From contig JAQGJU010000116.1 of the NCBI GenBank assembly GCA_028290465.1, forward strand, positions 1 through 63,418: a stretch of DNA of 63,418 nt, in the 5' to 3' direction. The position numbers were made by a program, and so were the translations under genes. The stretch's first letter is position 1. Every line of letters starts with the position of its first letter. This DNA comes from Xanthobacteraceae bacterium (lineage in GTDB: Bacteria; Pseudomonadota; Alphaproteobacteria; Rhizobiales; Xanthobacteraceae). Below the pieces are notes generated by a model that was given only the letters and a program-made list of their open reading frames with translations, did not search any database and was not told the DNA's origin. Below are positions 37,376 to 46,054 of the stretch, piece after piece.

Positions 37376-38311
37376 TCAGGCAGCCGTCGATGAAATTTCA
37401 TCTGCATCGTTCGCCCACTCGGCCTGCGCCATCAACAAATCCAGAAACGCCTTGGGGGCATCGTCCAACACGTTGTTCTGAGCCTTTCCCTGTACGGCGT
37501 GGGCCACCACAAGCTCCCAGCATATCTCCGGCTCCGCCAGCCGGCTGACGCCCAGCGAGGACCGGCGCGCCTCGGCAACAGCCTCGGGAACGAGCGCAAC
37601 ACCCAGGCCATGGGCTACCAGATCCAGCAGCGTATCGAGATCGCTCACCTCAAAAGCAGTGCGTCGCTCGACGCCAGCCTCGGCGAAACCGCGATCGACG
37701 AGATGGCGCGTACCCCATGCCGGCTCGAAGTCCACGAATGGCTCATCGGCGATCGCAGCGAGCGTGAGATCGGCGCGACCCGAAAGAGCGTGGCCTGGAG
37801 CGCAGATCAGCACGAGCGCTTCGCAGGCGATCATCTTTGTCGCGATATCTCCCGGCGGATCGCAAAGTGGCAATATGGCAAGGTCGAGCTGACCGCCCCG
37901 CACTTTCTCGATCAGATAGGATGAGCTTCCCTGGCAGAGCCGAACCTCGATGCCAGGATGCCGAGAATGAAAAAGCGCGAGCAGCGCCGGCAGGTCGAGA
38001 AAGGCCGGCAGGCTCTGCACCGTGCCGATGCCCAGGCTTCCTCGCTTTAGAGAAGCGACCGCGGTAACGGCCTCACGGGCCGCGCGGACGGCATCCAGCG
38101 CAATCCTTGCCTTTTCGAGAAAGACTTTTCCGGCCGCGGTGAGACGAACCTGACGCGTGGTTCGTACGAAGAGCTTGGCATCGAGCTCCTCCTCAAGAGC
38201 GCGGATCGAACTCGATAGGGCCGATTGCACAATGTGGATGCGGTCAGCGGCCCGGGTGAAGTGCTGCTCTTCGGCGACCGCCACGAAATGACGCAACTGC
38301 CTCAGTTCCAT
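37376..38311 (-). CDS. LysR-family transcriptional regulator
   Basis: The 311-residue regulator has an N-terminal winged helix-turn-helix (MELRQLRHFVAVAEEQHFTR... ALSSSIRALEEELDAKLFVR) and a C-terminal periplasmic-binding-fold effector domain. It is divergent from an aldo/keto reductase and FMN reductase pair, separated by about 235 AT-rich bases. By the usual LysR arrangement it most likely controls those two genes and itself. The inducer is unknown. The C-terminal 20 residues (AQAEWANDADEISSTAA) are polar and non-conserved-looking. Confidence 0.93.
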   Translation of the reverse strand: MELRQLRHFVAVAEEQHFTRAADRIHIVQSALSSSIRALEEELDAKLFVRTTRQVRLTAAGKVFLEKARIALDAVRAAREAVTAVASLKRGSLGIGTVQSLPAFLDLPALLALFHSRHPGIEVRLCQGSSSYLIEKVRGGQLDLAILPLCDPPGDIATKMIACEALVLICAPGHALSGRADLTLAAIADEPFVDFEPAWGTRHLVDRGFAEAGVERRTAFEVSDLDTLLDLVAHGLGVALVPEAVAEARRSSLGVSRLAEPEICWELVVAHAVQGKAQNNVLDDAPKAFLDLLMAQAEWANDADEISSTAA

Positions 38312-38547
38312 AGCGAAAGCCCTCGCCCACGATTGAGTTACCTTACAGATTAATATGATCTGTATATTCCATTTAAAAGATCAATCAACTCACATTATGT
38401 TGCACTGCACAAACCCAGGTGTGCGGACGCCATTGGGCTCCGGCTTCCCGATCCGGTGACGGGCCGCAACGGGGCGCTGCCTTCGCTGGGCATTCAGCCT
38501 GAGCGGCGCCCGTCAGGATTCTTGAACTTATCTTGGAGGATTTCACG

Positions 38548-39630
38548 TTGGAACAGATCGAAATCGGTACGTCCGGACTGAAGACGTCGCGCGTCGGCCT
38601 CGGCACATGGGCGATCGGCGGATGGATGTGGGGTGGCGCCGACGAACAGCAGGCCATCGCAACGATCCGCGCGGCGGTCGAACGCGGTGTGACGCTCATC
38701 GACACAGCGCCGGTCTACGGCTTCGGAAACTCCGAGGAGATTGTCGGAAAGGCGCTCGCAGGGGGGCTGCGCCACAAGGTGCAGATCGCCACCAAGGTCG
38801 GCCTGGCCTGGAAGGACGGCCAAGTCTATCGCGCTTCCGGGCTTGCGCGCCTCAGCCAGGAGATCGAGGATTCGCTGCGGCGCCTCGGCACCGATACCAT
38901 CGACCTCTATCAGGTTCACTGGCCGGATCTCGAGACGCCATTCGAGGAAACCGCCCACGCGCTCGAGAAGATGCGTCTGGCCGGCAAGATCCGGGCGATC
39001 GGCGTCAGCAATTTCTCGCCGGCGCAGATGGAGGCTTTCCGCGCCGTTGCCAAGCTCGACGCCGTTCAGCCGCCTTACAACCTGTTCGAGCGGGAGATGG
39101 AAGCCGACGTGCTTCCCTATTCCAAGAAAACCAATCTCACGGTCCTGAGCTATGGCGCGCTTTGCCGCGGGCTGCTGTCCGGCAGGATGACCACCTCGAC
39201 GACCTTCGACGGCGACGACCTTCGAAAGGTCGATCCGAAATTCCAGAGCGATCGGTTCCCGCATTATCTCGCCGCGGTGGACGAACTCGCGACCCTGGCG
39301 CGGCAGCGCTTCGGTAAATCCGTGCTCGCGCTCGCCGTGCGGTGGGTGCTTGACCAGGGGCCGACCATCGCGCTCTGGGGCGCGCGCCGCCCCGATCAAC
39401 TCGACCCGATCGGCGACATCGATGGCTGGCGGATCGACGAGGAGAGCAAGCGTGACATCGATGCCATTCTCGCCCGGTGCATCAAGGAGCCGGTCTCGCC
39501 CGCCTTCATGGCCCCGCCGCTGAAGCGGCCCGCATCTTCGATGTCCCGTGACCCGTCCTTTCAGGTCACAGACGCCGCTGGCCGAACGGATTCGAGCGAT
39601 CGCTTCCCCATGCAGGCAAGAAGCAAATGA
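38548..39630 (+). CDS. Aldo/keto reductase
   Basis: This 360-residue NADPH-dependent oxidoreductase has a TIM-barrel fold with the complete tetrad Asp52 (TLIDTAP), Tyr57 (VYGFGNSEE), Lys83 (IATKVGL) and His124 (YQVHWPD). The start is a TTG at 38548: GGAGGA stands seven bases upstream and the protein then begins MEQIEIGTSGLKTSRVGLGT, the standard family beginning. The last 40 residues are an extra polar tail. Its stop overlaps the next ATG (ATGA), so it is translationally coupled to the FMN reductase gene. The physiological carbonyl substrate is unknown. Confidence 0.92.
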   Translation: MEQIEIGTSGLKTSRVGLGTWAIGGWMWGGADEQQAIATIRAAVERGVTLIDTAPVYGFGNSEEIVGKALAGGLRHKVQIATKVGLAWKDGQVYRASGLARLSQEIEDSLRRLGTDTIDLYQVHWPDLETPFEETAHALEKMRLAGKIRAIGVSNFSPAQMEAFRAVAKLDAVQPPYNLFEREMEADVLPYSKKTNLTVLSYGALCRGLLSGRMTTSTTFDGDDLRKVDPKFQSDRFPHYLAAVDELATLARQRFGKSVLALAVRWVLDQGPTIALWGARRPDQLDPIGDIDGWRIDEESKRDIDAILARCIKEPVSPAFMAPPLKRPASSMSRDPSFQVTDAAGRTDSSDRFPMQARSK

Positions 39631-40262
39631 ACGACATCATCAGACGTGTGCGGCTTTTCGGACTGACAGGCAGCCTGCGCCAGGGCTCCTATTCGACGGC
39701 CGTCCTGTACGGACTTGAGGCCGTCCTCGGCACCGACGCGGCGCTCGACATCTGGGAGCCGCGCCTGCCGCTCTACAATGAAGACGAGGACGGGCTGGCC
39801 GCGCCTGAATCGGTCCAGGCATTCCGCCGGGTGATCGCCGCGAGCGACGGCATCGTGATTTCCACGCCGGAATACAATCATGGCATGCCCGGCCTGCTCA
39901 AGAATGCACTCGATTGGGCCTCGCGGCCCCATGGGCAGTCCGTTCTCATCGGCAAGCCGACCCTCATCATCTCGTCGTCGCCCGCGTTCACCGGTGGGGT
40001 CCGTGCGCAGTCGCAGCTCAACGAGACTCTGCTGTCCGTGCAGGCCGTTATCGTTTCCGGCCCGCAGATCGTGATCGGCGGTGTGGCCGACAAGGTCCGT
40101 GATGGACAGTTGATGGACCAGCCCAGCCTGGCCTTCGCCTTGGCGGCCATCGAGCGCATGAAGGGACTCTGCCGGCGCAGCTTTGCGCACGATCCGGAGG
40201 CGGCGGGACGGCCGGTCCCTCCGTTCGCAAGCGTCGCATTCGAGCGAACGACGCGTAACTGA
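39627..40262 (+). CDS. NAD(P)H-dependent FMN reductase family flavoprotein
   Basis: The 211-residue flavodoxin-like protein has the FMN phosphate loop GSLRQGSYSTAV near residue 15 and the hallmark TPEYNHGMPGLLKNALDW around residue 80. Members include ArsH-, ChrR- and azoreductase-like quinone or chromate reductases; the sequence does not decide between them. It overlaps the aldo/keto reductase gene by four bases and is probably under the divergent LysR. The pair could detoxify electrophilic carbonyls and quinones; this is inference. The caspase gene converges on it with a 30-base gap. Confidence 0.92.
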   Translation: MNDIIRRVRLFGLTGSLRQGSYSTAVLYGLEAVLGTDAALDIWEPRLPLYNEDEDGLAAPESVQAFRRVIAASDGIVISTPEYNHGMPGLLKNALDWASRPHGQSVLIGKPTLIISSSPAFTGGVRAQSQLNETLLSVQAVIVSGPQIVIGGVADKVRDGQLMDQPSLAFALAAIERMKGLCRRSFAHDPEAAGRPVPPFASVAFERTTRN

Positions 40263-40292
40263 CCTTCGATCGAACCGAAGCCGCCACCATCT

Positions 40293-42824
40293 TCATTGGG
40301 CGTAAACTTCCTCGGCATCCCGCGGCACCGCACGCTGCGGCTCTGAAGATTCAGTGCTCGCGACCGCCGAAACCCAAACCGAAAATACCGAAGCATCGGA
40401 CAGCGTCGCCTCGATCTTGCCCAGCAGCCCATCCTCGTCGCCGGTGAGCTGGCGCGCCAGCGGAAACCCCCAGCGCAAGGCGGGAATCTCGCCGGAGTTG
40501 AGCCGATCCACGGCACGCCTCTCGAGATCGCGGTCGTGATCTTTCAACAAATGCAGTTGGCACGCGTGGTCGAGCAGATCGACGTCGACGACCGCGACCC
40601 CCTCGTCCCGCAGATGCCGGACCGCATCCCACAAATCCGACCAGGCGCCGGCGGCACAGGCCGCATAGGCCAGGCCCAGTTGCAAGAACCAGCTTTCGCC
40701 GGCCGGCCACTCGGCGTCGCACAGCGTGTGCAGGCGCTGCGGCGAGATGGCGTCGAGCCGTCCGGTGGAAATGATCAGGTCCCATTCAGGCCGTGGAGAA
40801 AAGTCGCATGGCTCGACCCTCGGCGATGGCCCCGCGAGGTCGACGAGCAGACTCAAGGGGAGCGATCGGGTGGGTGGGAGCAGGAAGTTGATTTGGTAGG
40901 CATCGACGACCGCCTCTCCGGCGCCGGGCGCGATGGTGACGATGGTGGGACTGAAAGCGGCTTCGGCGGACAAGGTCTCGAACATGGTCCACGGACCGTC
41001 GGACCAACTCGGCTCGACGTGACGGTCCGCCACCGATAGGCCGCCGATGCTGCCCTTGACGTAGATCGCGCTGGGTTTCAACACACCTGAGAATTCATTG
41101 CGCAACGGCGGCAGTCCGACGCTCTCCGGCATAGTGATCACGGCGCGGCCCGCCGCCGGGACGTCGACGAATTCGGTCCAACTGCCCCACGGCAGATCGA
41201 TCCGGACGCGGTTGATCCCCGGCTCCACATGCACCGCCTGCAGGTCTTCCAGCGCCGCGGCGGAGTAGTCGCCGGGCTGGTTCCACAACGAGCCGCGGTC
41301 GGTCGTACCCGGCCGCCCGATGGCGATGAGCGGCGCTTCGCGGAGGAACCCGGCGACACCGCGGGCCCAGCCCGGCTCGAACTTCAATTGAAGGTTGGGA
41401 CGACTCTGCTCCTTGGTGCGGCGGGGAGGCGCGATCACGACATCGACATTCTTGGTGGTGCGAATCTTACGCGCCCAATCGATCGCGGTTGTCCGGGCCG
41501 CCTCATAGTTTCCCTCGACAATATCGAAATCCGGCCCGTCTTCGTTGTGCTTCATCCCGGCCGGCGGGCCGATGGTTTGGGCGAAATCATCGTAGTCCTC
41601 GCGCTGAAGATAGGTTTCGGAAGTGAGCGGCGGACCGATTTTGACGTTGAACTTGGAAAGGACAATCAGGTCGTTAGGAGACGGCGGCGAGGAATGACGC
41701 CGCAGCTTGAAGATCGCGGCGTGGCTCGCGGCGTCGGCGGAGAAATCCGGCGGCGCCTCCTCCACCTCCCACTCCGGCGTCGGTATGCAATAGAGGGTGA
41801 CCCGGGCGTTCTTTGGCACATGACAGACGTCGGGCAGCGACAGCGGATGCGGGATGACCGGCAGGTCGCGATCGCGCGACGGCAGCGTGAGGTGCAGGTT
41901 GATACGCTCCACCGCCGGCCTGGCCTCGTCCGGCCGCACGTCGATGGTCACCTGCACGGTCGGCTCAGGCGCGAGTTCGAGGAACGGCAGAAACCGCGAC
42001 TCCGCCGCCCCGTAGGGTTTGATCCCGGGCGTTTGCCGCGCGCCGGCGGCGGCAACGGCGGCTTCGATCTTCAGCTTCACGATGTCGGTGAACAGCGCCG
42101 TCAAATTGAGACGGCGCGACCCGTCGCGCCAGTCGTAGATGATGCAGTTCTGCCGGCGATCGTGCACCGCCAGCGTTTTCAACTGCGCCAGATCCAGATC
42201 TTTCAGAAGTTGGCCCATCATGGCGCCCCGACCATTGAGTTCGGTCGCCCTCTGGGCCTGGGCGGCCGCATAGCAGGCGATCAGGCCGTTGTCGGGTTTC
42301 GGCGTGAAGCCTTCCAGCCTGGGCCTGCCGGGAACGATCAGGCTGCGCAGACTCGGATCCATCGCGTAGTTCAGGCAGCCGTCGAAGAACAGGAACTGGC
42401 GCTGGAAACTCAGGCTGAGGAAAAAATCGATATAGGCTTCGATGTCCAGATTGGCCGCGAAGTTGTCATCCACGGCGTACTCCTGGGTCAGGAACACCCG
42501 GCGGCGATTGTCGGCGTCGTAGATGCCGTGCCCGGACAGAAATACGAACAGCCGATCGCCGTTGCCGACGGTGGCGATGCGCTTGATCGACGACCAGATG
42601 GATTTTTCGCTCGCGTCCTTCGGCACGACGCCGAGGGTGCTGAACCTCGCGTCACCGACAGGTGAAGCATTGACCAGGATGTTGGCGGCCGGAACGCCGA
42701 GGTCGCGCAGCCAGTTGATGGCCGCGACCGCGTCGCCGATCGAACCGGTCAGCTTTTTGATCCGGGCATCGTCGTACTGGTCGATGGCGACGACGAGAGC
42801 CCAGGTCCGCGCCGCATCCTCCAT
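40293..42824 (-). CDS. Large cytoplasmic caspase-like protease with unassigned C-terminal region
   Basis: This 843-residue protein begins directly with a peptidase C14 fold: strand WALVVAIDQYDD, His99 in FVFLSGHGIYD and Cys150 in FLFFDGCLNY, so the catalytic dyad is intact. There is no signal peptide or membrane segment. After residue 260 come two beta-rich regions (about 285-400 and 490-640) that I cannot assign. A helical, alanine-rich region at about 685-815 (SWFLQLGLAYAACAAGAWSD) may form TPR-like repeats. It starts 17 bases after the stop of an alpha/beta-hydrolase gene, so the two form an operon. In known bacterial immune systems caspases are effectors or activators; a conflict or cell-death role here is inference. 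Confidence 0.88.
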   Translation of the reverse strand: MEDAARTWALVVAIDQYDDARIKKLTGSIGDAVAAINWLRDLGVPAANILVNASPVGDARFSTLGVVPKDASEKSIWSSIKRIATVGNGDRLFVFLSGHGIYDADNRRRVFLTQEYAVDDNFAANLDIEAYIDFFLSLSFQRQFLFFDGCLNYAMDPSLRSLIVPGRPRLEGFTPKPDNGLIACYAAAQAQRATELNGRGAMMGQLLKDLDLAQLKTLAVHDRRQNCIIYDWRDGSRRLNLTALFTDIVKLKIEAAVAAAGARQTPGIKPYGAAESRFLPFLELAPEPTVQVTIDVRPDEARPAVERINLHLTLPSRDRDLPVIPHPLSLPDVCHVPKNARVTLYCIPTPEWEVEEAPPDFSADAASHAAIFKLRRHSSPPSPNDLIVLSKFNVKIGPPLTSETYLQREDYDDFAQTIGPPAGMKHNEDGPDFDIVEGNYEAARTTAIDWARKIRTTKNVDVVIAPPRRTKEQSRPNLQLKFEPGWARGVAGFLREAPLIAIGRPGTTDRGSLWNQPGDYSAAALEDLQAVHVEPGINRVRIDLPWGSWTEFVDVPAAGRAVITMPESVGLPPLRNEFSGVLKPSAIYVKGSIGGLSVADRHVEPSWSDGPWTMFETLSAEAAFSPTIVTIAPGAGEAVVDAYQINFLLPPTRSLPLSLLVDLAGPSPRVEPCDFSPRPEWDLIISTGRLDAISPQRLHTLCDAEWPAGESWFLQLGLAYAACAAGAWSDLWDAVRHLRDEGVAVVDVDLLDHACQLHLLKDHDRDLERRAVDRLNSGEIPALRWGFPLARQLTGDEDGLLGKIEATLSDASVFSVWVSAVASTESSEPQRAVPRDAEEVYAQ

Positions 42825-42841
42825 ACCGACGATCCTCCGCG

Positions 42842-44068
42842 TTACGGTTTCCAGAAGGTCTTGATGATCTCGTACAGGCTATCCTGGCGCCAATAGGCGC
42901 TGTGGGATTCCGGAAACGGCACCTCCGAGCGCACCTCCCTGTCATGGATCCCGGACCGGCCGGCAAATACGCGCTCGGCACAGAACGACAGGACGTCATT
43001 GGGATCGTAGATGTTGAGCCATGGCGTGAACGGCTGGAGCGCGGGGCCTGGATTGTTCGGGCGCAAGCCTTCCAGCGCGTCGAGGAGATACAACAAGGGC
43101 GATTGCGAGCCGACCGTCACCAACAAGTCGATTGGCAAGGCCGGCTGCCGCGACAGCAGGTCGACCAGCATGATGCCGCCAAGACTGTGCCCAATCGCGA
43201 GCACCGGCTTTGGACATAGCGCCAGTTCTTCGGCAATGCGCTGCAGGATGTCGCCGCCGCGACGCTGGTAGAGCAGGACATCGCCGATCGCCGGCATACT
43301 GTCGCCGGTGAGCCCGATGCGGCGATCGCGCAGATACTTGGTCGCGCGCGGCTTCGCCCAATCGACGACTTTGGACGTAAGCCAGCTGCTGATGCTTCGC
43401 GTGGGGGTACCGGTCAGCCTGTCCGCGAGCGCCGTCACCAGCGCATCGCGCCGTTGCGCCTCGTAGGCGAGCGCCGGCGCGGCGCCCGGCGGGTCCGAAC
43501 GATGGGCAAACAAGACGGCGGCGACCAGCGAACGCGCCATCGCTTCGTACAATTCCGGGTCCTGGCCGTCGCCGAACGCGTCGGCCGCCCGGCTGAACAA
43601 TTCCCATGCCTTGAGCGCCTCGATGGCGGCGACGAGTTCGGCTGGCTGGAGGCCGGTCCCGGCGAGGTCGGGCAGATCGCCCTTGAGACGGTCCAGGCGG
43701 GCCCTGGCCTCAACCGCGGGCGAATCCTGGCTGGGCAGTCCCGCGGTCGCCGTGGTGGCGAATTTGGGGACGCCCGTGGCCGCGACGCGAAGCTCGAAAT
43801 AGGGATCGTCGAGAAGCTCCATCCAGGTCGCGGCGGCGATCTCTTCCGGCGAAGGTTCGTCGCTGAGGCTTCTGGTCGAGACGCCGATCGGCAGCGCGTC
43901 CGCGAGCCGGTCCAGCTTTACCCCCAGCCGGGTGCCCCAAGACGTTCCGCGCACATCGTCAACCGCAAGACCATTACGTCGAGCGCCCTCGCCGATCAGC
44001 GCGAGAGTCTTCTGGAAGCCTTCGTCGCGCACGCCCGTGCCGTGGACGAAGAAAAGTGTGCCTGCCAT
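42842..44068 (-). CDS. Alpha/beta hydrolase paired with the caspase gene
   Basis: This 408-residue cytoplasmic protein has an N-terminal oxyanion segment LFFVHGTGVRDEGF, the nucleophile elbow AIGHSLGGIM with Ser295, an acid in NIYDPNDVLSF (Asp355 or 358), and His389 in PESHSAYW. The triad is therefore complete. The 200-residue insert between the first strand and the nucleophile is long and mostly helical, and may be a lid or a partner-binding domain. The ATG at 44068 follows GGGGGAGA; an open frame runs on to 44185 but overlaps a DUF427 remnant. Lipase, esterase or peptidase activity cannot be told apart. It is the first gene of the hydrolase-caspase operon. Confidence 0.87.
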   Translation of the reverse strand: MAGTLFFVHGTGVRDEGFQKTLALIGEGARRNGLAVDDVRGTSWGTRLGVKLDRLADALPIGVSTRSLSDEPSPEEIAAATWMELLDDPYFELRVAATGVPKFATTATAGLPSQDSPAVEARARLDRLKGDLPDLAGTGLQPAELVAAIEALKAWELFSRAADAFGDGQDPELYEAMARSLVAAVLFAHRSDPPGAAPALAYEAQRRDALVTALADRLTGTPTRSISSWLTSKVVDWAKPRATKYLRDRRIGLTGDSMPAIGDVLLYQRRGGDILQRIAEELALCPKPVLAIGHSLGGIMLVDLLSRQPALPIDLLVTVGSQSPLLYLLDALEGLRPNNPGPALQPFTPWLNIYDPNDVLSFCAERVFAGRSGIHDREVRSEVPFPESHSAYWRQDSLYEIIKTFWKP

Positions 44069-44183
44069 CCGCCCATCTCCCCCTTGAGCGCACAACCGAT
44101 CCGCGAAGCGTACATCAAACGGTTGCGCCAAGGAAGTCAGTCCGCCGCGCTTGCGCCCGGCGCCGTCAATCGGCCAAGGCGGC

Positions 44184-44310
44184 ATTCGTGGCCGGCGAGC
44201 GCACCGCCGACAACGCGGTGTGGACCTATGAGCAGCCGTTTCCGCTCGCGGTGCCGGTCGGCAGCTATTGGCGTTCTATGGCAGCAAGGTCGACGCCATC
44301 GAGGAATTAC
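44184..44310 (+). pseudogene. C-terminal fragment of a DUF427 gene
   Basis: The DNA matches the last 42 codons of the intact DUF427 gene at 48190-48549 with only scattered changes (GCACCGCCGACAACGCGGTG and onward are shared). One T is missing in AGCTATTGGCG (the intact gene has AGCTATTTGGCG), which breaks the frame. No N-terminal part precedes it. It lies just upstream of the hydrolase start, on the opposite strand. Confidence 0.9.
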
Positions 44311-44381
44311 CGGCGTGACGGCTTGGCCGCTCCGCCTAGGCGCAGGCCGTTCGCAAGGACGGCCCTATGCGCGCCGCCTAG

Positions 44382-44427
44382 CGCGTTTTCACGTGAAGCG
44401 GAATCCACTTCATGTGAAGAAAACGCG
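44382..44427. repeat. Palindromic repeat, family B
   Basis: CGCGTTTTC and GAAAACGCG frame an inner palindrome TGAAGCGGAATCCACTTCA. It is followed by a spacer of about 16 bases and a degenerate AGCGCGGCGGCCGG that may be a remnant of family A. It directly follows the 3' end of the GGDEF gene. Confidence 0.82.
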
Positions 44428-44440
44428 TCTTTCTGTAGAG

Positions 44441-45415
44441 TTAGCGCGGCGGCCGGGCCAGAGGTCGCGGCCGTTGCCGCCTCCGGTCGGCGATTTCGCC
44501 GCCGAACACCTGCACCACGTTCCGGCCGGAGGCCTTAGCAAGGTACAGCGCGGAATCCGCCTCGGCGAACAGTTGCGGCGTCCCCTGGAAGCACGGCCGC
44601 TTCAGCAGGGTGACGCCGATCGACGCGCCGATGGCGACGGGCGCGTCGCGCCATAGCACGGGGCGACCCAGCACGCGGCGGGCGCGCTCCAGCGTGTGCG
44701 CCAGTTGCGCGCAGCCTAGCGGCGCCCGCATCAGCACCGCGAATTCGTCGCCGCCCATCCGGGCGATCACCACCGCGTCGTCGAATGCCAAGCGCAACCG
44801 CTCGGCGATCTGCCGCAGGCATTCATCGCCGGCGGAATGGCCGAACCGGTCGTTGATCTGCTTGAAACCGTCGAGGTCGATCAGCGCCAGCGCCGCGACC
44901 GAACCGTCGTCGGCGGCGGCGTTCGCCAGATCGCCGCATCGGGCCTCGAAGACGCGGCGGTTGGCCAGCCCGGTCAACGAATCCTGCTCGGCGAACCGCC
45001 GCAACTGATCCCACAGTTCCTTTTCGTGGGTGATATCCTGCTTGGCGCCGAAAATGCGCGACGGCCGGCCATGTTCGTGCACGGCCTCCGCGGTCAAGCG
45101 CATCCAGCGGCTGGCATTGCTGTTGGTCCGGATGCGGGCGTCGAGCGTGAAGCGGCCGCCATTGCGGATGATGTCGGAACGCAGGCGCTGCATCTGCGCC
45201 CGCGAGTCGTCATAATACTGATCGACGGTCGACGACCGGACCAGGGTCGAGCCGCGCGGCAGTTCGAACAGATCATAGACCGCATCGGTCCAGATCAGTT
45301 CCTCGGTGTCGAGCCTGCATTCCCAGGCGCCCACCTTTGCGACCTGCAAGGCCTGATCGTATATTCTTTTAAAGTCCGCGGCCGAGCGCGGCTCGCAACA
45401 GGCGGCATGGGACAT
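44441..45415 (-). CDS. PAS-GGDEF diguanylate cyclase
   Basis: The 324-residue protein has an N-terminal PAS domain (about 20-135, ending FGAKQDITHEKEL) and a GGDEF domain with the intact active-site motif RMGGDEF near residue 220. Such enzymes make cyclic di-GMP. The allosteric RxxD inhibitory site expected just before the motif is not visible (the segment reads AFDDAVVIAR), so product feedback may be absent. No signal peptide or membrane helix is present; it should be a soluble sensor. The C-terminus ends in an arginine/proline-rich tail. It stands alone between the two DUF427 remnants. Confidence 0.92.
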   Translation of the reverse strand: MSHAACCEPRSAADFKRIYDQALQVAKVGAWECRLDTEELIWTDAVYDLFELPRGSTLVRSSTVDQYYDDSRAQMQRLRSDIIRNGGRFTLDARIRTNSNASRWMRLTAEAVHEHGRPSRIFGAKQDITHEKELWDQLRRFAEQDSLTGLANRRVFEARCGDLANAAADDGSVAALALIDLDGFKQINDRFGHSAGDECLRQIAERLRLAFDDAVVIARMGGDEFAVLMRAPLGCAQLAHTLERARRVLGRPVLWRDAPVAIGASIGVTLLKRPCFQGTPQLFAEADSALYLAKASGRNVVQVFGGEIADRRRQRPRPLARPPR

Positions 45416-45560
45416 TCGTTTCTCGCAGCGGCGTCAGGTCGGCGCCGGTGCCGAACCCTGCCCGCGATCCTAGCCAGGCAATGATTAACAGGCGTTGGAC
45501 GACCCGGCCCCGAGCGTTCTCGCGCCGAATTTGCTACGCTGTGGCACTAGGAAACCGAGA

Positions 45561-45723
45561 ATGCCCCCCGCCCGCACGGCCGCAGCGTCAGGATGGTGTC
45601 GGATCCGGGCGGGTGCGGGTGATCTTCGCCGGCCAGATGGTGGGCCGACACGACCGACGCGCTACGGCCGCAAGAAGAGTCTTCCCCGCCGATATTTTAC
45701 CTTCCGCGCGCCGACACCGACAT
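45561..45723 (+). pseudogene. N-terminal fragment of a DUF427 gene
   Basis: Bases 45609-45723 align with 48240-48353 of the intact DUF427 gene (shared GCGGGTGCGGGTGA and GCGCGCCGACACCGACAT), with an indel that destroys the frame. The match stops abruptly at CCGACAT, where the AT-richer cassette begins. The C-terminal half is missing here. Confidence 0.82.
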
Positions 45724-46054
45724 AGTGACTGTTTGTCCCGGCCTTACTGAGGATGCAGGCAGATAGAACGCCATCTGGGACAACAATATCAATGGTTTGT
45801 GCCAAATCACGGTAGCCGGAGCGTGGTACGGGTAAGCTATGGGTAAGCAACCCACGCTCATCCCCCCGCAAGAAACGCATCGACTCTTTAAACTGCCCAC
45901 ACAGAATCACGCAACTTATCGCTGCCGCTCGTTGAGCGGGGCTTCAACGTTGCGTTTCGTTGCAACTATCATCTGCGCATCTTTTTGATTCTGCCCTCTG
46001 ATGCACAGGCGAAACCCCTTCGGCCTGTCTCGAACCCCCAAATCTCGGTCTGTA
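45724..46054. other. Non-coding, lower-GC stretch at the cassette edge
   Basis: I see no gene in this 331-base stretch. A minus-strand frame (45662-45910) has no ribosome binding site and runs into the DUF427 remnant, so it is not called. Base composition is visibly more AT-rich than the surrounding DNA and stays so up to about 47.9 kb. Confidence 0.5.

Noticed and set aside
44056-44538. 160-codon plus-strand frame upstream of the hydrolase gene
   Set aside because: It only covers a frameshifted DUF427 remnant and repeat DNA; no start signal.
45662-45910. 82-codon minus-strand frame at the cassette edge
   Set aside because: No ribosome binding site, overlaps the DUF427 remnant, and no recognisable protein.
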